Positions 22,346 to 32,782 of a DNA stretch of 64,000 nt are shown one piece after another. Each line of letters starts with the position of its first letter. The first letter of the stretch is position 1. The notes beneath the pieces were generated by a model. The model did not search any database. It had not been told where the DNA came from and saw only the letters and a program-made list of their open reading frames with translations. This DNA is from Pleurotus ostreatus/Saccharomyces cerevisiae fusant (Eukaryota > Opisthokonta), in the NCBI GenBank assembly GCA_024196135.1, contig JAMQCK010000075.1:1-64000 (forward strand). Direction: 5' to 3'. A program made the position numbers and the translations under genes.

Positions 22346-25000
22346 ATGGCCGAACCAAAGGCTCTCTTTGTGCCAGACGATGCTGAATCATCACCGACCC
22401 ATCGCTTCATGCGCACGGTCAATGAGCGGTACAACACGTCCCTCTCCTCGTATCGCGAGCTGTACAAGTGGTCGACTGAGAATATTGACAAGTTCTGGGG
22501 CCTCGTTTGGGACGAAACGCACGTCCGAGGTGTCAAAGGCAGCCACGTCGTCGACGCGTCCGCACGCCCGCCAGACAACCCAACATGGTTTAGGGACGCC
22601 AAGCTCAACTGGGCGGAGAACATGCTCGTGCACCGCTCGCCGGATAAGGTAGCCCTTGTCCAGGCCAGTAAGCAGTAATCCGCCCGCAAGCGCCGCACTA
22701 TAGCCTCACAGAATCCCCGCCTCTGCAGCTGAGCCCACGCCCGACCTCCCGCAACCGCCGCTACGGAGTGCCACATATGCGGAATTGTACAGTATGGTCG
22801 CAGACATAGTCTCGGCGCTGCTCTCTCGCGGATTCAAGACGGGAGACCGCGTTGCGTCGTACGCTTCCAACTGTATCGTGGGTAGGATTTGTCGGGTCCT
22901 GCCTGAGCTGACCTTGGCGGCAGGAAAACGTGGCGGCGTGTCTGGCAACTACCGCCCTCGGTGGCATCTGGCTCAGCGCCTCCGCGGATTTTGGCCCCGT
23001 TGGCGTCCTCGAAAGGTGCCGTGGCTGACGTGGCGCAAGGCACCGTCTGACGTTTGCCAGATTTGAGCAAGTGCAGCCCAAATTCGTCTTCGCTGTCGAC
23101 GCGGTCGTGTACAACGCCAAGGTGCACCCCCATCTACCCAAGCTCAAGGCGCTGCTCGACGGACATGCGGACCTGAAGCTCGAAATTCCGACGGTTATCG
23201 TCGCTCATGTCATTCCGAACGCTGTGAATACCTCCGATGCGTGGAACTCCGAATGGATCAAATGGGACGATTTCCTCGCTGAAGGTCAAGCCAAGAAATT
23301 AGGATGCGACCCGGATGGCGAGATTCAATGGAGCCGACAGCCGTTTGACTATCCTCTCTGGATTCTATTTTCGTCTGGTACTACGGGTATGCTTTCCCCT
23401 ACCGCCCTGTTTACATCCTCGTTTCTGACACCTTTACGCCAAGCCAGGCCTTCCCAAGTACGTTGACTTGCTATGGTTGCGACAGGACCCTGACCGAGAC
23501 GCGCGGTAGACCCATCGTCCACCGCGCCGGCGGCATGCTCCTGCAGGCCAACAAGGAATTCGCGATTCACGGTAATCTACGCGCCGAGGACGTATTTTTC
23601 TACTATACAACGACGTACGTAACCATCCGCGGCAACCGTATCTCTGCTCTCTGATTATGTACACGCGCAGGGGATGGATGATGTGGAACTTCCTGGTGAG
23701 CGGCCTGGCCGCCGGTTGCACGCTCGTGCTGTACGATGGCAGCCCGCTGCGCGACCCTGCTTACCTCTGGCGCTTGGTGGATGACCTTGGGATAACGTTG
23801 TTTGGCACCAGCGCGAAGTATATCGATCAGCTCTCGGTACGTTTGTCTCTATATCTAGTTCATCGGCGGGCACTTTACCGCGTCGCAGAAATCGTACAAG
23901 CCTCGCGAACATCACTCCCTGAGCACCCTGCGCCACATCTATTCAACGGGCTCACCCCTCGCCCCTGCGCTTTTCGACTATGTGTACGAGCACATCCACC
24001 CGCGCGTGCTGCTGGGGTCTATCACAGGTAGGCGTGCCCTCTTCGTATGACGTTTTGGCTCACAGAAGTAGGTGGCACGGATATCTGCTCCCTCTTCGCC
24101 GGCATGTGTACCGCGCTTCCTGTCTTCCGAGGGGAGATACAATGCCGGATGCTCGGCATGGCTATTGAGGCTTTCACGCCGGATGGGAAGATCTCTCCGC
24201 CAGACGAGCCTGGCGAGCTCGTCTGCCTGAAGCCCTTCCCATGCCAGCCCGTGGGATTCTGGCCCCTAGAAGGATTTGGTTCCGCGGAAGCAGTCGAGAA
24301 AGCGAAAGCACGGTACCAGCAATCATATTTCTCTGAGTTCCCTGGCGTTTGGTGTCCGTACAATGTTTTGAGTCTCTGCGACGCAAATACTGACTTGGTT
24401 TGCTGCAGATCACGGCGATCACATCATCGTCACCCGTTCTCGTGCCGAGAATGGAGGCGGAGTCATTATGCTGGGACGATCTGACGGCGTTCTGTGAGTC
24501 AGTGCGAACTTCGTGGTCATGACTCGCTAACGGCTCTGTAGAAACCCTGGCGGCATACGCTTCGGCTCGGCGGAGATTTACGAGGTCGTGGATCACTGCT
24601 TCCACGGGCAGATCCTTGACTGCCTTGCCGTCGGACAGTCCATCGCGGACGGCACGGACGAGCGTGTCGTTCTCTTCGTCAAGCTTGCCGAAGGAAAGGC
24701 GCTGGATAAATCTCTCGAGGATGCTATCAAGCGAGAGATTCGCGCGCGGCGGACGCCGAGACATGTGCCGTCGCGTATCGTGCAGACCGACGCCATACCG
24801 TACACTTTGAACGGCAAGCGTGTTGAAGTGTCTGTGAAGAAGGTATTCAAAGTGAGCCTCGTCTGGCCGCATCGCTGACTCGTTGTTAGATCATCAACGG
24901 GGCCTCGGTCGCAAGCGTCAATCCGGCAACGCTTGCGAACCCAGAATGCTTGGAATACTACATGGAAATTGGGAAGAAACTCAGAGCGGAAGTGTCGTAG
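22346..25000 (+). CDS. Acetoacetyl-CoA synthetase
   Basis: This ANL-superfamily enzyme activates acetoacetate with ATP and CoA to acetoacetyl-CoA. The start at 22346 gives [12 protein letters not shown], and the N-terminal cap includes [13 protein letters not shown] and WAENMLVH. The AMP-binding motif is spliced as FSSGTTG-LPK near 23370-23460. Later blocks match the family: [34 protein letters not shown], the [11 protein letters not shown] motif, a Y-F-S-E-F-P-G-V-W acidic turn, [22 protein letters not shown], and the C-terminal lysine region [11 protein letters not shown]. The ending KLRAEVS is followed by TAG at 24998-25000. About a dozen short introns interrupt it. The length is normal for the family. 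It may feed ketone-body or leucine carbon into sterol and lipid synthesis (family knowledge; not shown here). Confidence 0.93.
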
Positions 25001-25198
25001 GGTGGATGTGCGAAAAAGGAGATGGAGGACCTGTACTAGTAAATGTATACCAGCGACGTACTGGAAATTGGAAACAGATGGCAGGCCGTGTGCCACAAAT
25101 GCCATGTGGTTTTTCCTCCGTGTCGCGATTTGCTTTCGACCATCTCAGTTACCTCCATCAAGCAAGTCTTGTGGGGCAAGCGCACCCTTCGGTCGGCT

Positions 25199-25717
25199 AT
25201 GTCGCATGCGGCAGGCACACTCCAGAAGGCCAAAACGAGCAAACGAATCTCATTTGCCAAGGGCACCAAATCTCCGGCCCTCAAGTCGCCCACGCAAAGG
25301 GCGAGTCGTTTGACGCCCGTGCGCCACTACCCGAAGGCGTCGCGCATGGTGTACGGCTTCATGGTCACGGAAGACTGCATGAGGGCCTACGTTCGCCTCC
25401 ATCCCGAGGACGTCTACCTCCCGAAGTGGGCTTCCAGCCCAGCCGAACGCGCCTCCCAGATACGCTCGGTCAAAAACATGCTCGAGCGCAACATCCCCCA
25501 GGCGTGTCGAGACCACTTTCCGTCCCTTCCCCAATTTAAGGAGATCAGAATTGGCGTGACGGACGGTCGGCACTATGGCAATGCGGTCATATTGGCGGAC
25601 ACCGACTCGAGGGACACTGCGATGCTTCCTCCACCTCATGTCATTGAGGAGGTGGCGAAGTATATAGGTCAGGAGGGCGTGAAGCCAGAATGGTTCTATG
25701 TGTATGTCGTTGCCTGA
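25199..25717 (+). CDS. Hypothetical protein
   Basis: This is a single open stretch of about 172 codons starting MSHAAGTLQKAKTSK. The first ~55 residues are basic (Lys/Arg/Ser/Thr-rich). The rest is an ordered-looking domain with VYGFMVTEDCMRAYVRLHP, KNMLERNIPQACRDHFP and RIGVTDGRHYGNAVILAD. The ORF is open back to 25043, but that start would lie only 43 nt after the previous stop, so 25199 is preferred. A GTATGT donor at the very end could splice a few residues differently (to 25758 or so), ending WFYVLSD. No family is recognised. Confidence 0.55.
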   Translation: MSHAAGTLQKAKTSKRISFAKGTKSPALKSPTQRASRLTPVRHYPKASRMVYGFMVTEDCMRAYVRLHPEDVYLPKWASSPAERASQIRSVKNMLERNIPQACRDHFPSLPQFKEIRIGVTDGRHYGNAVILADTDSRDTAMLPPPHVIEEVAKYIGQEGVKPEWFYVYVVA

Positions 25718-25980
25718 CTGGTCAGTCCGATCTCTCCTCCTACACAGGCTCTCTGACTGATGGTCGCTTAGAATTGTGGCATGCTTGGGTTGCAACAGAA
25801 GCACCTCTACAGGTGCCATCAATCATGGGATTTGCGCACGAACGGTTTGCATCTGATCTGCACTTGTATCGGTCGAGACAAAAATACCTAAAGGCCGTTG
25901 CTTTTGTCTTCACACATCTTGCACATCCAAAAGCCCAATAGATATTGCATAAAAGTACATCTCGCAGTGAACCACGACCA

Positions 25981-28923
25981 TTACAGCTCATCATGCTGCG
26001 CCTTCTCCACCACGTTCCCCTCCTCGTCCACCTCCTCCATCTCGATATGCACCTTATCCTTCAGCTCGTCCGGCAGGTGGATCCCCGGCACCTCGTTCTC
26101 CTCCCCCATCACCTTCGGCGTTCCGAACATGCTCATGTCGAACTCGGGCTCCTCCTCGACGGGCAGCTCCGGATCCACCGGCGGCGCGCTCTTCACGCTG
26201 TCATCCGTCGGCGCCGTTTCCGACACCCCCAGCGAGCGCCTCAGCACGCGGTCCACCCGGCTAAAGAACTCGTTCGAGTCGGGCACGTCGAAGCCCGAGC
26301 GGACGAGCGCGCCGTCGATCAGGATGGAGGTGACCTCCTTCAGCTCTTCCTCCTCCACTGGGTCAGGCTCCTCGCCCAAAGCCTCCACGCGCCGAAGGAG
26401 GCCCTCGATGAGCGGCGAGCGCGGGTTGATCTCGAGCGTTTTGGCCTTCATGGCGAGCTCGAGCATGGGGTCTTTGTCCTTGGCGTGCGAGGCCTGGGCG
26501 CTCATGAGGCGCTGGATGTTGGCGGTGTAGCCGAAGCTGTCGGCGACGACGGCGCAGGGGCTGGTGACGAGGCGGTTGGTGATGACGACTGGGGTGGGGT
26601 TAGCAGTGGTTCGCGAGCAATAAGGCAAGGACGTACCATCCCGGACAGCATCCCTGGCCTCGCGGCGGAGGTAGTCCGTGAGCGGCTTGAAGCGCTCCTT
26701 AAGTTCCGCCAGCTTCGCCTTCTCTTCCTCTTCGTCCTCCTCGTCGCCGAACTTGAGGCCGCTCTTCGCGACGTCCTGGAAGCGGAGCTTGCTAGACGGA
26801 GGTCAGCACCTGTTGGTCATCAAGGCGAGGAAACGACGTACTTGTACGTCCGCATGTTCTGCACAAGAATCTCGTCCAGCGGCTCCACCATCAGCAACAC
26901 CTCATACCCGCGCGCATGCAACTTCTCCACAAAGACGCTCTTCGCCAGGTCCTCCGTGCGCCTGCCCATCTCCGCGAGGTAGAAGATCTGCTTCTGGCCC
27001 TGGCGCTTGTTCTCGATGTACTGCCATCTCTCGTTAGCGCGCATTTCGACACAACCACCTAACACACGCCCACTCACATCGTCCAAGCTCACAAACTCCC
27101 TTTGATTCGTCGTAAACCTCACCAACGCGGCCAGCTTCTCCCGATTCTTCCCATCCTCCACCGCCCCCAACTTCAAAATCGAGCCATACGTGTCATAAAA
27201 CTGCCTGAACTCCTCATTATCATGGTCCTCGATATTGGCCCGCTTCGCGAACAGCCCGATAATGTGCTTGAGGATGATCGACTTGAGTTGGCGGAGGAAC
27301 ACAGAGTGCTGGAGCGTCTCGCGGGAGACGTTTAGGGGGAGATCCTCGGCGTCGACGACGACCTTGACCCAGGAGGCCCATTTGGGGAGGGCGTGCTCGC
27401 CGAAGTCGGAGGTGATGAAGGTGCGCTTGACGAGGAGCTTGGTGTCCTTGCCGCGGGCTTCGAGGGGTTGTTGCCAGAATTCTTCGGTACTGAGAGCGTG
27501 TTTAGTCAATCGTCAAAGGAAGAGAGAAAAGGAAAAAGGGAAGGGAAAGGTGGAGGTTACGCACATCTTGCTGGGCAGGTAGACGATAGCCTTAAAGTTG
27601 ACGCCGGAGCCTGCCTCACCGGAGAAGTGGTCCCAGGCCATGGGCTCTTCTGAGTCCTTGAAGAAGGCCTTGTAGAACTCCTTGTACTCCTCTGGCCGAA
27701 AAGTCAGGTCAGGACACGCGATTTAAACGTCAAGCATACCATCGCTGATTTCTTTGGGGTCCCTGAGGGAGGGAGGGTGAGTCTGGCGTTCGCATACGCA
27801 TTGCAATCGACGCACCTCTGCCAAATCGGCTGCTGAGAGTTGAGGTGAATCCACTCCTCGACGGAGACCATCTTCGTTTCGGGGGTCTTGGGCTCCTTCT
27901 CCTCCTCGTCCTCCAAGATAGCCTCATCCTCATCCTCCGGCGTCGTCTGGTCCTTCAGCACCGGCTCCTCCTCATCCTCAACCGGCACCTCCTCCACGCG
28001 CACCCGATGCAAATAAATCGGGAAGCTCGACGAATACGACGAGTGCTTCTGCACCAGATCCACAATTTTGTCATGCTTCAGATACTCCAGCGCGTCGTCC
28101 TTCAGGTGCAGCGTGATCTCCGTGCCGTGCGCCAACGTGTTCTCGCGCGGGTCAGGGTAGATCTCGAACGATGAGTCATCGGCGGCGGAGGCGAAGACGT
28201 GCTGCTTGGGGTTCGGGCTCTTCGAGGAGGGCGGCGGGCGGGAGGCGACCTCGACCTTGTCGGCGACGAGGAAACTGGAGTAGAAGCCGAGGCCGAAGGC
28301 GCCAATGAGGTTGCCGCGGCCGGTGGTGTCGGTGCTTTCAGCTTTGGCCAAGAATTCGGAGGTGCCGGATTTGGCGAGCGTGCCCTGAGAAGGAATGTGA
28401 GCGACGGGGAGGGACATGGGAAGGGGAGTTGAGCGCACCAGGTTGTCCCTGAGTTCATCGGCAGTCATACCAATACCGGTATCAGTGATGGTCAGTGTCT
28501 TCTTCTCCAGGTCGGGAACGATGGTGATGTTCAGAGGTTCGGTGACTTGGAGGTCTTTGTTGGTAAGTGCGGTCAACCGCAACTTCTCGATGGCGTCGTT
28601 CGCATTGGAGATCAGCTCCCGCAAGAAGATCTCACTGCGAGGGGGATTAGAGGGTGATCGCCGCGGTGGGGGAACAAGCGTACTTGTGGGAGTAGAGGCT
28701 GAGGGATGCAAGTCAGTAACATGAACGTAGCAGCATGAGCTGTGAGCTCACCTGTTGATGACGATCTTGCGCATACGCGCGACATCGCTCTGTACAGTGC
28801 GTTAGATGCATTCCCCCCGCGGTCATTGCTACCCACCTGATAGTTGTACTTCTCGGCGCCAGTGTCTGCCCAGACACTGGACACCACCGCGGCGGCGGAC
28901 AGCAGGAAGGGGAGAATCCTCAT
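25981..28923 (-). CDS. Endoplasmic-reticulum Hsp90 (GRP94/endoplasmin)
   Basis: This ATP-dependent chaperone folds secretory and membrane proteins in the ER lumen. The start at 28923 gives the signal peptide RILPFLLSAAAVVSSVWA. The Hsp90 N-domain has ELISNANDAIEKLR, ITDTGIGMT, GTLAKSGTSEF, IGAFGLGFYSSFLVAD and GTEITLHLK. A long acidic linker (EDEEEPVLKDQTTPEDEDE) precedes the middle domain with LPLNVSRETLQ and NEEFRQFYDTYGS. The C-domain ends with the ER-retrieval signal HDEL before TAA at 25981-25983. Several short introns split the gene. It is divergent from a U2 snRNA gene, with 255 bp between start points, and has a TGACGTGTCA site upstream. S. cerevisiae and S. pombe lack this Hsp90 branch. 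Confidence 0.95.
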
Positions 28924-28988
28924 GGGTGCTCGGCCCAGCAGCAACAGTTAACCCTCGTCGTCGTTCTCCGTTAAATAGCCGCCCGCGC

Positions 28989-28998
28989 TGACGTGTCA
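28989..28998 (-). promoter_or_regulatory. Candidate unfolded-protein-response element
   Basis: TGACGTGTCA lies 66 bp upstream of the GRP94 start codon. Its TGACGTG core matches the XBP1/Hac1/ATF6-type UPR element. GRP94 is a classical UPR target in animals and plants, so the location is meaningful, but a bZIP site of this length can also occur by chance. Confidence 0.5.
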
Positions 28999-29127
28999 GT
29001 CTGATCAGGTCCGCGGAGGAAGCGGCCGTCGCGTCGATCACGGTCACGGGGCCGCTTCCCCTCACGCGCCACCCACGCGTCGGTTGAATTTCGAACTTCC
29101 ATCACCGTCGATCACAAACACCACCCC

Positions 29128-29157
29128 CTGGTCCGTGCGTACTTCCCGCCCTATAAG
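29128..29157 (+). promoter_or_regulatory. snRNA promoter elements of U2 copy 1
   Basis: CTGGTCCGTGCGTA (29128-29141) starts exactly 50 bp upstream of the inferred U2 5' end at 29178. ATAAG (29153-29157) lies at about -25. Both elements recur at the same distances before U2 copy 2, while the surrounding sequence differs. Confidence 0.7.
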
Positions 29158-29177
29158 AGGTGGTTTATGACACCCTG

Positions 29178-29449
29178 ATTCCTCACCACTCTGGCCTTTT
29201 GGCTTAGATCAAGTGTAGTATCTGTTCTTAAAAGTTTAACCACTTTTACCGAAGCACTGCTTCGTGTTATGGTTATCCAATTTTTGTCGCCCCTGTTCCC
29301 TGGGCTCTGCTTGCAACCTGGGGACGCGATGACCTTGCCACTGCAGTACCGGCTTGTGTCGTCGGGGGAATCCTTCTGCACCTCTCCCTTTGAGCTCCAC
29401 TGTATCCCTCGTCCTTTGACGAAGTGGACGGTGGGCGCAAACGGATTGT
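29178..29449 (+). ncRNA. U2: U2 spliceosomal snRNA, copy 1
   Basis: The RNA component of the U2 snRNP pairs with the intron branch site. The 5' domain carries the hallmark GGCCTTTTGGCTTAGATCAA, then the branch-site pairing motif GTAGTA (29215-29220) and TCTGTTCTT. The Sm site AATTTTTG lies at 29279-29286. The stem-loop IV signature CTGCAGTA follows at 29341-29348. The canonical U2 would end near 29370, but similarity to copy 2 and a foldable hairpin continue to about 29449, so a longer RNA is proposed. The 5' end is set at the A of ATTCCTC by analogy with S. pombe U2 and could be a few nt off. Confidence 0.92.
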
Positions 29450-29820
29450 CTGCTTTTCCGTCTACACGCATTACATAGCTTAGTAGCTGCAGAATAGAGA
29501 AAACATGCTTCACGTTGAAACGTTCACCAACAGTGGAAGTTCAGTGTGACTCATACAGAAGTTCCAGTGAAGCAATTCGGAGGATGGCTCAAGTTTTGTC
29601 TGGGGAATGTCACCAAAGACAAGGGCATGCAAACGACAAGCGAAAGAAGTGGCACAGGGTGGGATCGACAAGACAGTGAGTCCGATGACAACGCGTGCAG
29701 AAGTGAGCAGTTGCTCAGAAAACTTGGAGAAATGCTTAAGTCCAATAGCTGATGTAGGAGACCGTCGACAGGGTTTTACACTCTCATTTGCATTGAGACG
29801 ATGGGTATGCTCTATACAAA
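29450..29820. other. Intergenic between U2 copy 1 and OST1
   Basis: About 370 bp with no gene. Short overlapping ORFs on both strands are not supported by any motif. Confidence 0.5.
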
Positions 29821-31498
29821 CTACTGTTTTCGCTGTTTGTGTATAGACAGATCTATCCGGCGAGCATAGACAGCGAAGGTGAACAATCCCAACAACGCGG
29901 TCGCCACCGTGATGGGCTTTTTCAGGTGAGCTGCAGTCGAGACCTTGTACGAGACCTGCAAGGAACCATTAGCCGTGTTACAAGGCGGGATATAGTGATA
30001 GCACATACATAGATCGCCTGCGCGTGCTTCTCCGTGAGGTCCTTGTACTTGAAGATCAACTCAGGACGCCCCGTAGTGTCGAGGTAGGTGATGTGTGTGT
30101 CGCTGGACTGCGAGATCGCAGGGAACGGCAAGACGTAGTCGACATCCGTCGCACCCTCCGGCAGCACAATCTTCACCGTCAACTCGTCCACAACCGCCGC
30201 AGGCAAGCCCAGCATAATCGGCACCTCCGCAATATACGTCCCCGTCTTCGCATCGTAGCTCGCCGAGTCACCGAGTGGCGCGTCCCACCCGAGCGTAAAC
30301 GAGTACTTCCAGCCACCGAGGATCGGGTAGCGCGGGCGCATCTCGAGGAGGGAGAACTGATTGGCGGCGCGCTTGGAGGAGGCGGACTTGGGCGGCGTGC
30401 GCAGAGCGGACGTAGAGACGTTGCCGATCTGGTCATAGTAGTAGACATCGCGGACGCCGGCGGGGAGGTGAAGGGCAAGGCCGGGGATGATGAGCGGGTT
30501 CGAGCGCTTGAAGTAGGCCTGGCCCTGGTAGTCGAGGCGGGAGAACTGACCCTTCAATCTGTGGGGTGTCCAGTTAGTACATGCATGCGCGGGAGGGGGC
30601 AAGGAGCGTACTTGGGGCCGGCGTTGTAGAGCGTGACCTCATCCTGAATGTTGAGGTTCGCGCCCCAGTGGCTGATCTCGGCGGCGCGGGTGTACTCTGT
30701 CACTTCGTAGACGGGGTAATCGTACTTGTAGTGCACGACCACGCTCTGCTGCGTGCTCTCCGCGAAGTCTTTCGTAGCGGAAGGGGGAATATTCTCGTAC
30801 GGCCCGTACGTGATCGTCGCGCCGGACTTGGTGACCGGGACGTCCTTCGTGAACGCGTCCAAGTTTTCCGGGGTCGTGTACGAGAAGACGTCCGGCGAGG
30901 CGAGTCTGCACACGGGTCAGTCTAGCGAAGTCACGTAGCAATCCCCACAAGCAAACGTACCTCAGCTTCGTCCGCTGGACGTGCGTCTCGTACGGGCTGA
31001 CCACGAAGAGGCCGGTCTTGTACTTGAGCGCCTGATCGTCCAACTGCTTCGCATGGTCGGGCCACGGCCACGTCGCATGCGTCTGCACCGTGTCCAGCAC
31101 CAGCGTCAGCGCCGCGCCCGCCTCCAGCCGCTGCGGCAGAACGACATCGACCAAGTGCACATCGCTGTCAGACCCCGTTCAGCCTCCGCAGCACCGCTCC
31201 CTCATTCGCAGCACACATACCTCTCCGGGTCCGCGGCATGCTCCCTCAGCTCCAGGGCAGCGCTCTCACCCTTCAGCTTCGCCTCGATCCAGGACGTGTG
31301 CCCGCGGTCCTCAGACGTGAGCGCGATGGTGTATGTGTCGGCCGCCTCGAGGGCCTTCGCGGCGTAGGTCGTGGTCACTTGCGTGACGGAGCCGCCGAGG
31401 TCGACGATGCGCACGACGGCGGTGTTCTCAAAGGAGGGGGCGGAGAGACAAGGCAGCGCGAGGGCCAGGAAGACGGCCGGCAGCGACTGCCAGAACAT
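29821..31498 (-). CDS. OST1: Oligosaccharyltransferase subunit Ost1 (ribophorin I)
   Basis: A subunit of the ER complex that transfers the oligosaccharide to Asn residues during N-glycosylation. The start at 31498 gives the signal peptide MFWQSLPAVFLALALPCLSA. The luminal domain has conserved blocks ENTAVVRIVDLGG, RLEAGAALTLVLDTV, YKTGLFVVSPYETHVQRTK, DFAESTQQSVVVHYKYDYPV, SHWGANLNIQDEVTLYNAGP, FSRLDYQGQAYFKR and PAGVRDVYYYDQIGN, followed by PRYPILGGWKYSFTLGW. One C-terminal membrane helix (TVATALLGLFTFAVYA) precedes a short basic cytosolic tail. Five or more short introns are present. The length is normal for the family. It is one gene away from ER Hsp90. Confidence 0.95.
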
Positions 31499-31652
31499 GG
31501 TGGTGTCGGTCAAGGGAGTACGGTACGGGTACGTGTAACGTGGCCATCAGACGCGTCGCTATTTCGGGAAGGCTTTGTTTTCCGCGACTTTGCTAAACCT
31601 GACCCAGTCCATACAGTATGTTGCATTTCTAGGATGTACAGCAGCTTTATGG

Positions 31653-32337
31653 CTACAAGTTATCCTCCTCCGTCTTCTGCACCTCGTGAATAACCTGGAA
31701 GACCGCGCATCCCTTCGGTGGATTGCCTCTGCAAGTCCCAACACGTCAGTCCTCATTCCACCGCCTCATCAAACCCAACTCACGGCTGCATATTCATAAA
31801 CACCCCACTCCCCTCACCCTCCGTCGCGCACGCGTAATACGTGCCGCGATTCGTCCGCCCATAGTGGTCGTATATCAGTCGCGTGCCCGCCCATCTCCAG
31901 GTTCCCCCCGTCAGGGCGCGCGCGTCCGAGTCCGCTGCGACGAGCTGCAGGGGCTCGTTCGGCATGCCGGTGACGTTGGCGGCTTGGATGGGCAGGATGC
32001 TGGTGTCGTTTGTGTATTGGTAGAGTTGGTGCCGGTAGATGTAGAAGAGCGGTGGCTCGGGGACGAGGGTGAGGTTTCCTGGCGCGCCTGTGTACATAGT
32101 CAGCGATCAGCTATGAGAAGGTTGAAAAGTATATTCATACTCACCGGATTGAGCTGTTCCCAGATAATTTGACCATCCCTTCTCCCCCTGAGATCGAGGA
32201 AACCTCGCGCGTGCATAGCTCAGCGAGTCCGCAAGCGAGTACATCACTGACTGACTTGAACCATATCTTGGCTCCCAGAACGGCATCGCCAAGGAGACAA
32301 GGGAGAGCGCTGACGCTGTGAGGAAAGCGAAAAGCAT
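31653..32337 (-). CDS. Secreted protein, family A/B copy A
   Basis: Exons 32337-32145, 32087-31784 and 31728-31653 give 190 residues. A signal peptide (LFAFLTASALSLVSLA) is followed by MPFWEPR. The core is PLFYIYRHQLYQYTNDT, EPLQLVAAD and GGTWRWAGTRLIYDHYGRTN, then G-x-Y-Y-A-C and FMNMQP. N-glycosylation sequons (NLT, NDT, NVT) fit an extracellular protein. The first intron interrupts the same phase-1 Gly as in copy B at 54924-55525, and the two proteins align along their length, so they are paralogs. The third exon (ending TEEDNL) is specific to this copy; without it the protein would stop at MNMQP. I know no function for this family. Confidence 0.75.
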
Positions 32338-32782
32338 TCTGGGAACTCAAGCGAGTGATCTGCAGACCTCAGCACGTTGCCATCGTCGTCGACCATCGCG
32401 TATATGTATGTCGGAGAAGAGTCGGAAGGTGGTGAGTCCAGTCCCGAGAAGAAGCCTGGTATGTCTACGATGGCCTCAAGCTGAGTTACCCGAGCATTAT
32501 GCGAGGGGATGAGGGTCATGTGGGCGTGCTTCGCGGTACCGCCAGGCTAGACTGAGGAGGGAAACCGTTGCAGCAATCTGAGAGTAAGCCGCTGACACCT
32601 TGTCGCTGGAAAAAGCCTCGAAACAGGGAAAGACGTGTCTTCGACTTGCTTCGGGCTCACAAGTACTGCATAGCAATGAGTGGTGTATATTACTTCCATA
32701 GATCCTAGAGTAGATACCGTACCTAATCAAACAACCAGGATACAGGCGTAGATCATGTCGAGGGTCACGAGCATCCGCCATC
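32338..32782. other. Intergenic or unresolved exon
   Basis: A minus-strand stretch (32344-32519) reads MTLIPSHNARVTQLEA and onward with plausible codon use, but no continuing exon of either neighbour fits it. It may be the remnant of a lost gene or part of a long leader of copy A. Confidence 0.35.

Noticed and set aside
32344..32519. Minus-strand coding-like stretch upstream of secreted copy A
   Set aside because: Copy A aligns to copy B from its own signal peptide, so this stretch is not its N-terminus; no other exons join to it.
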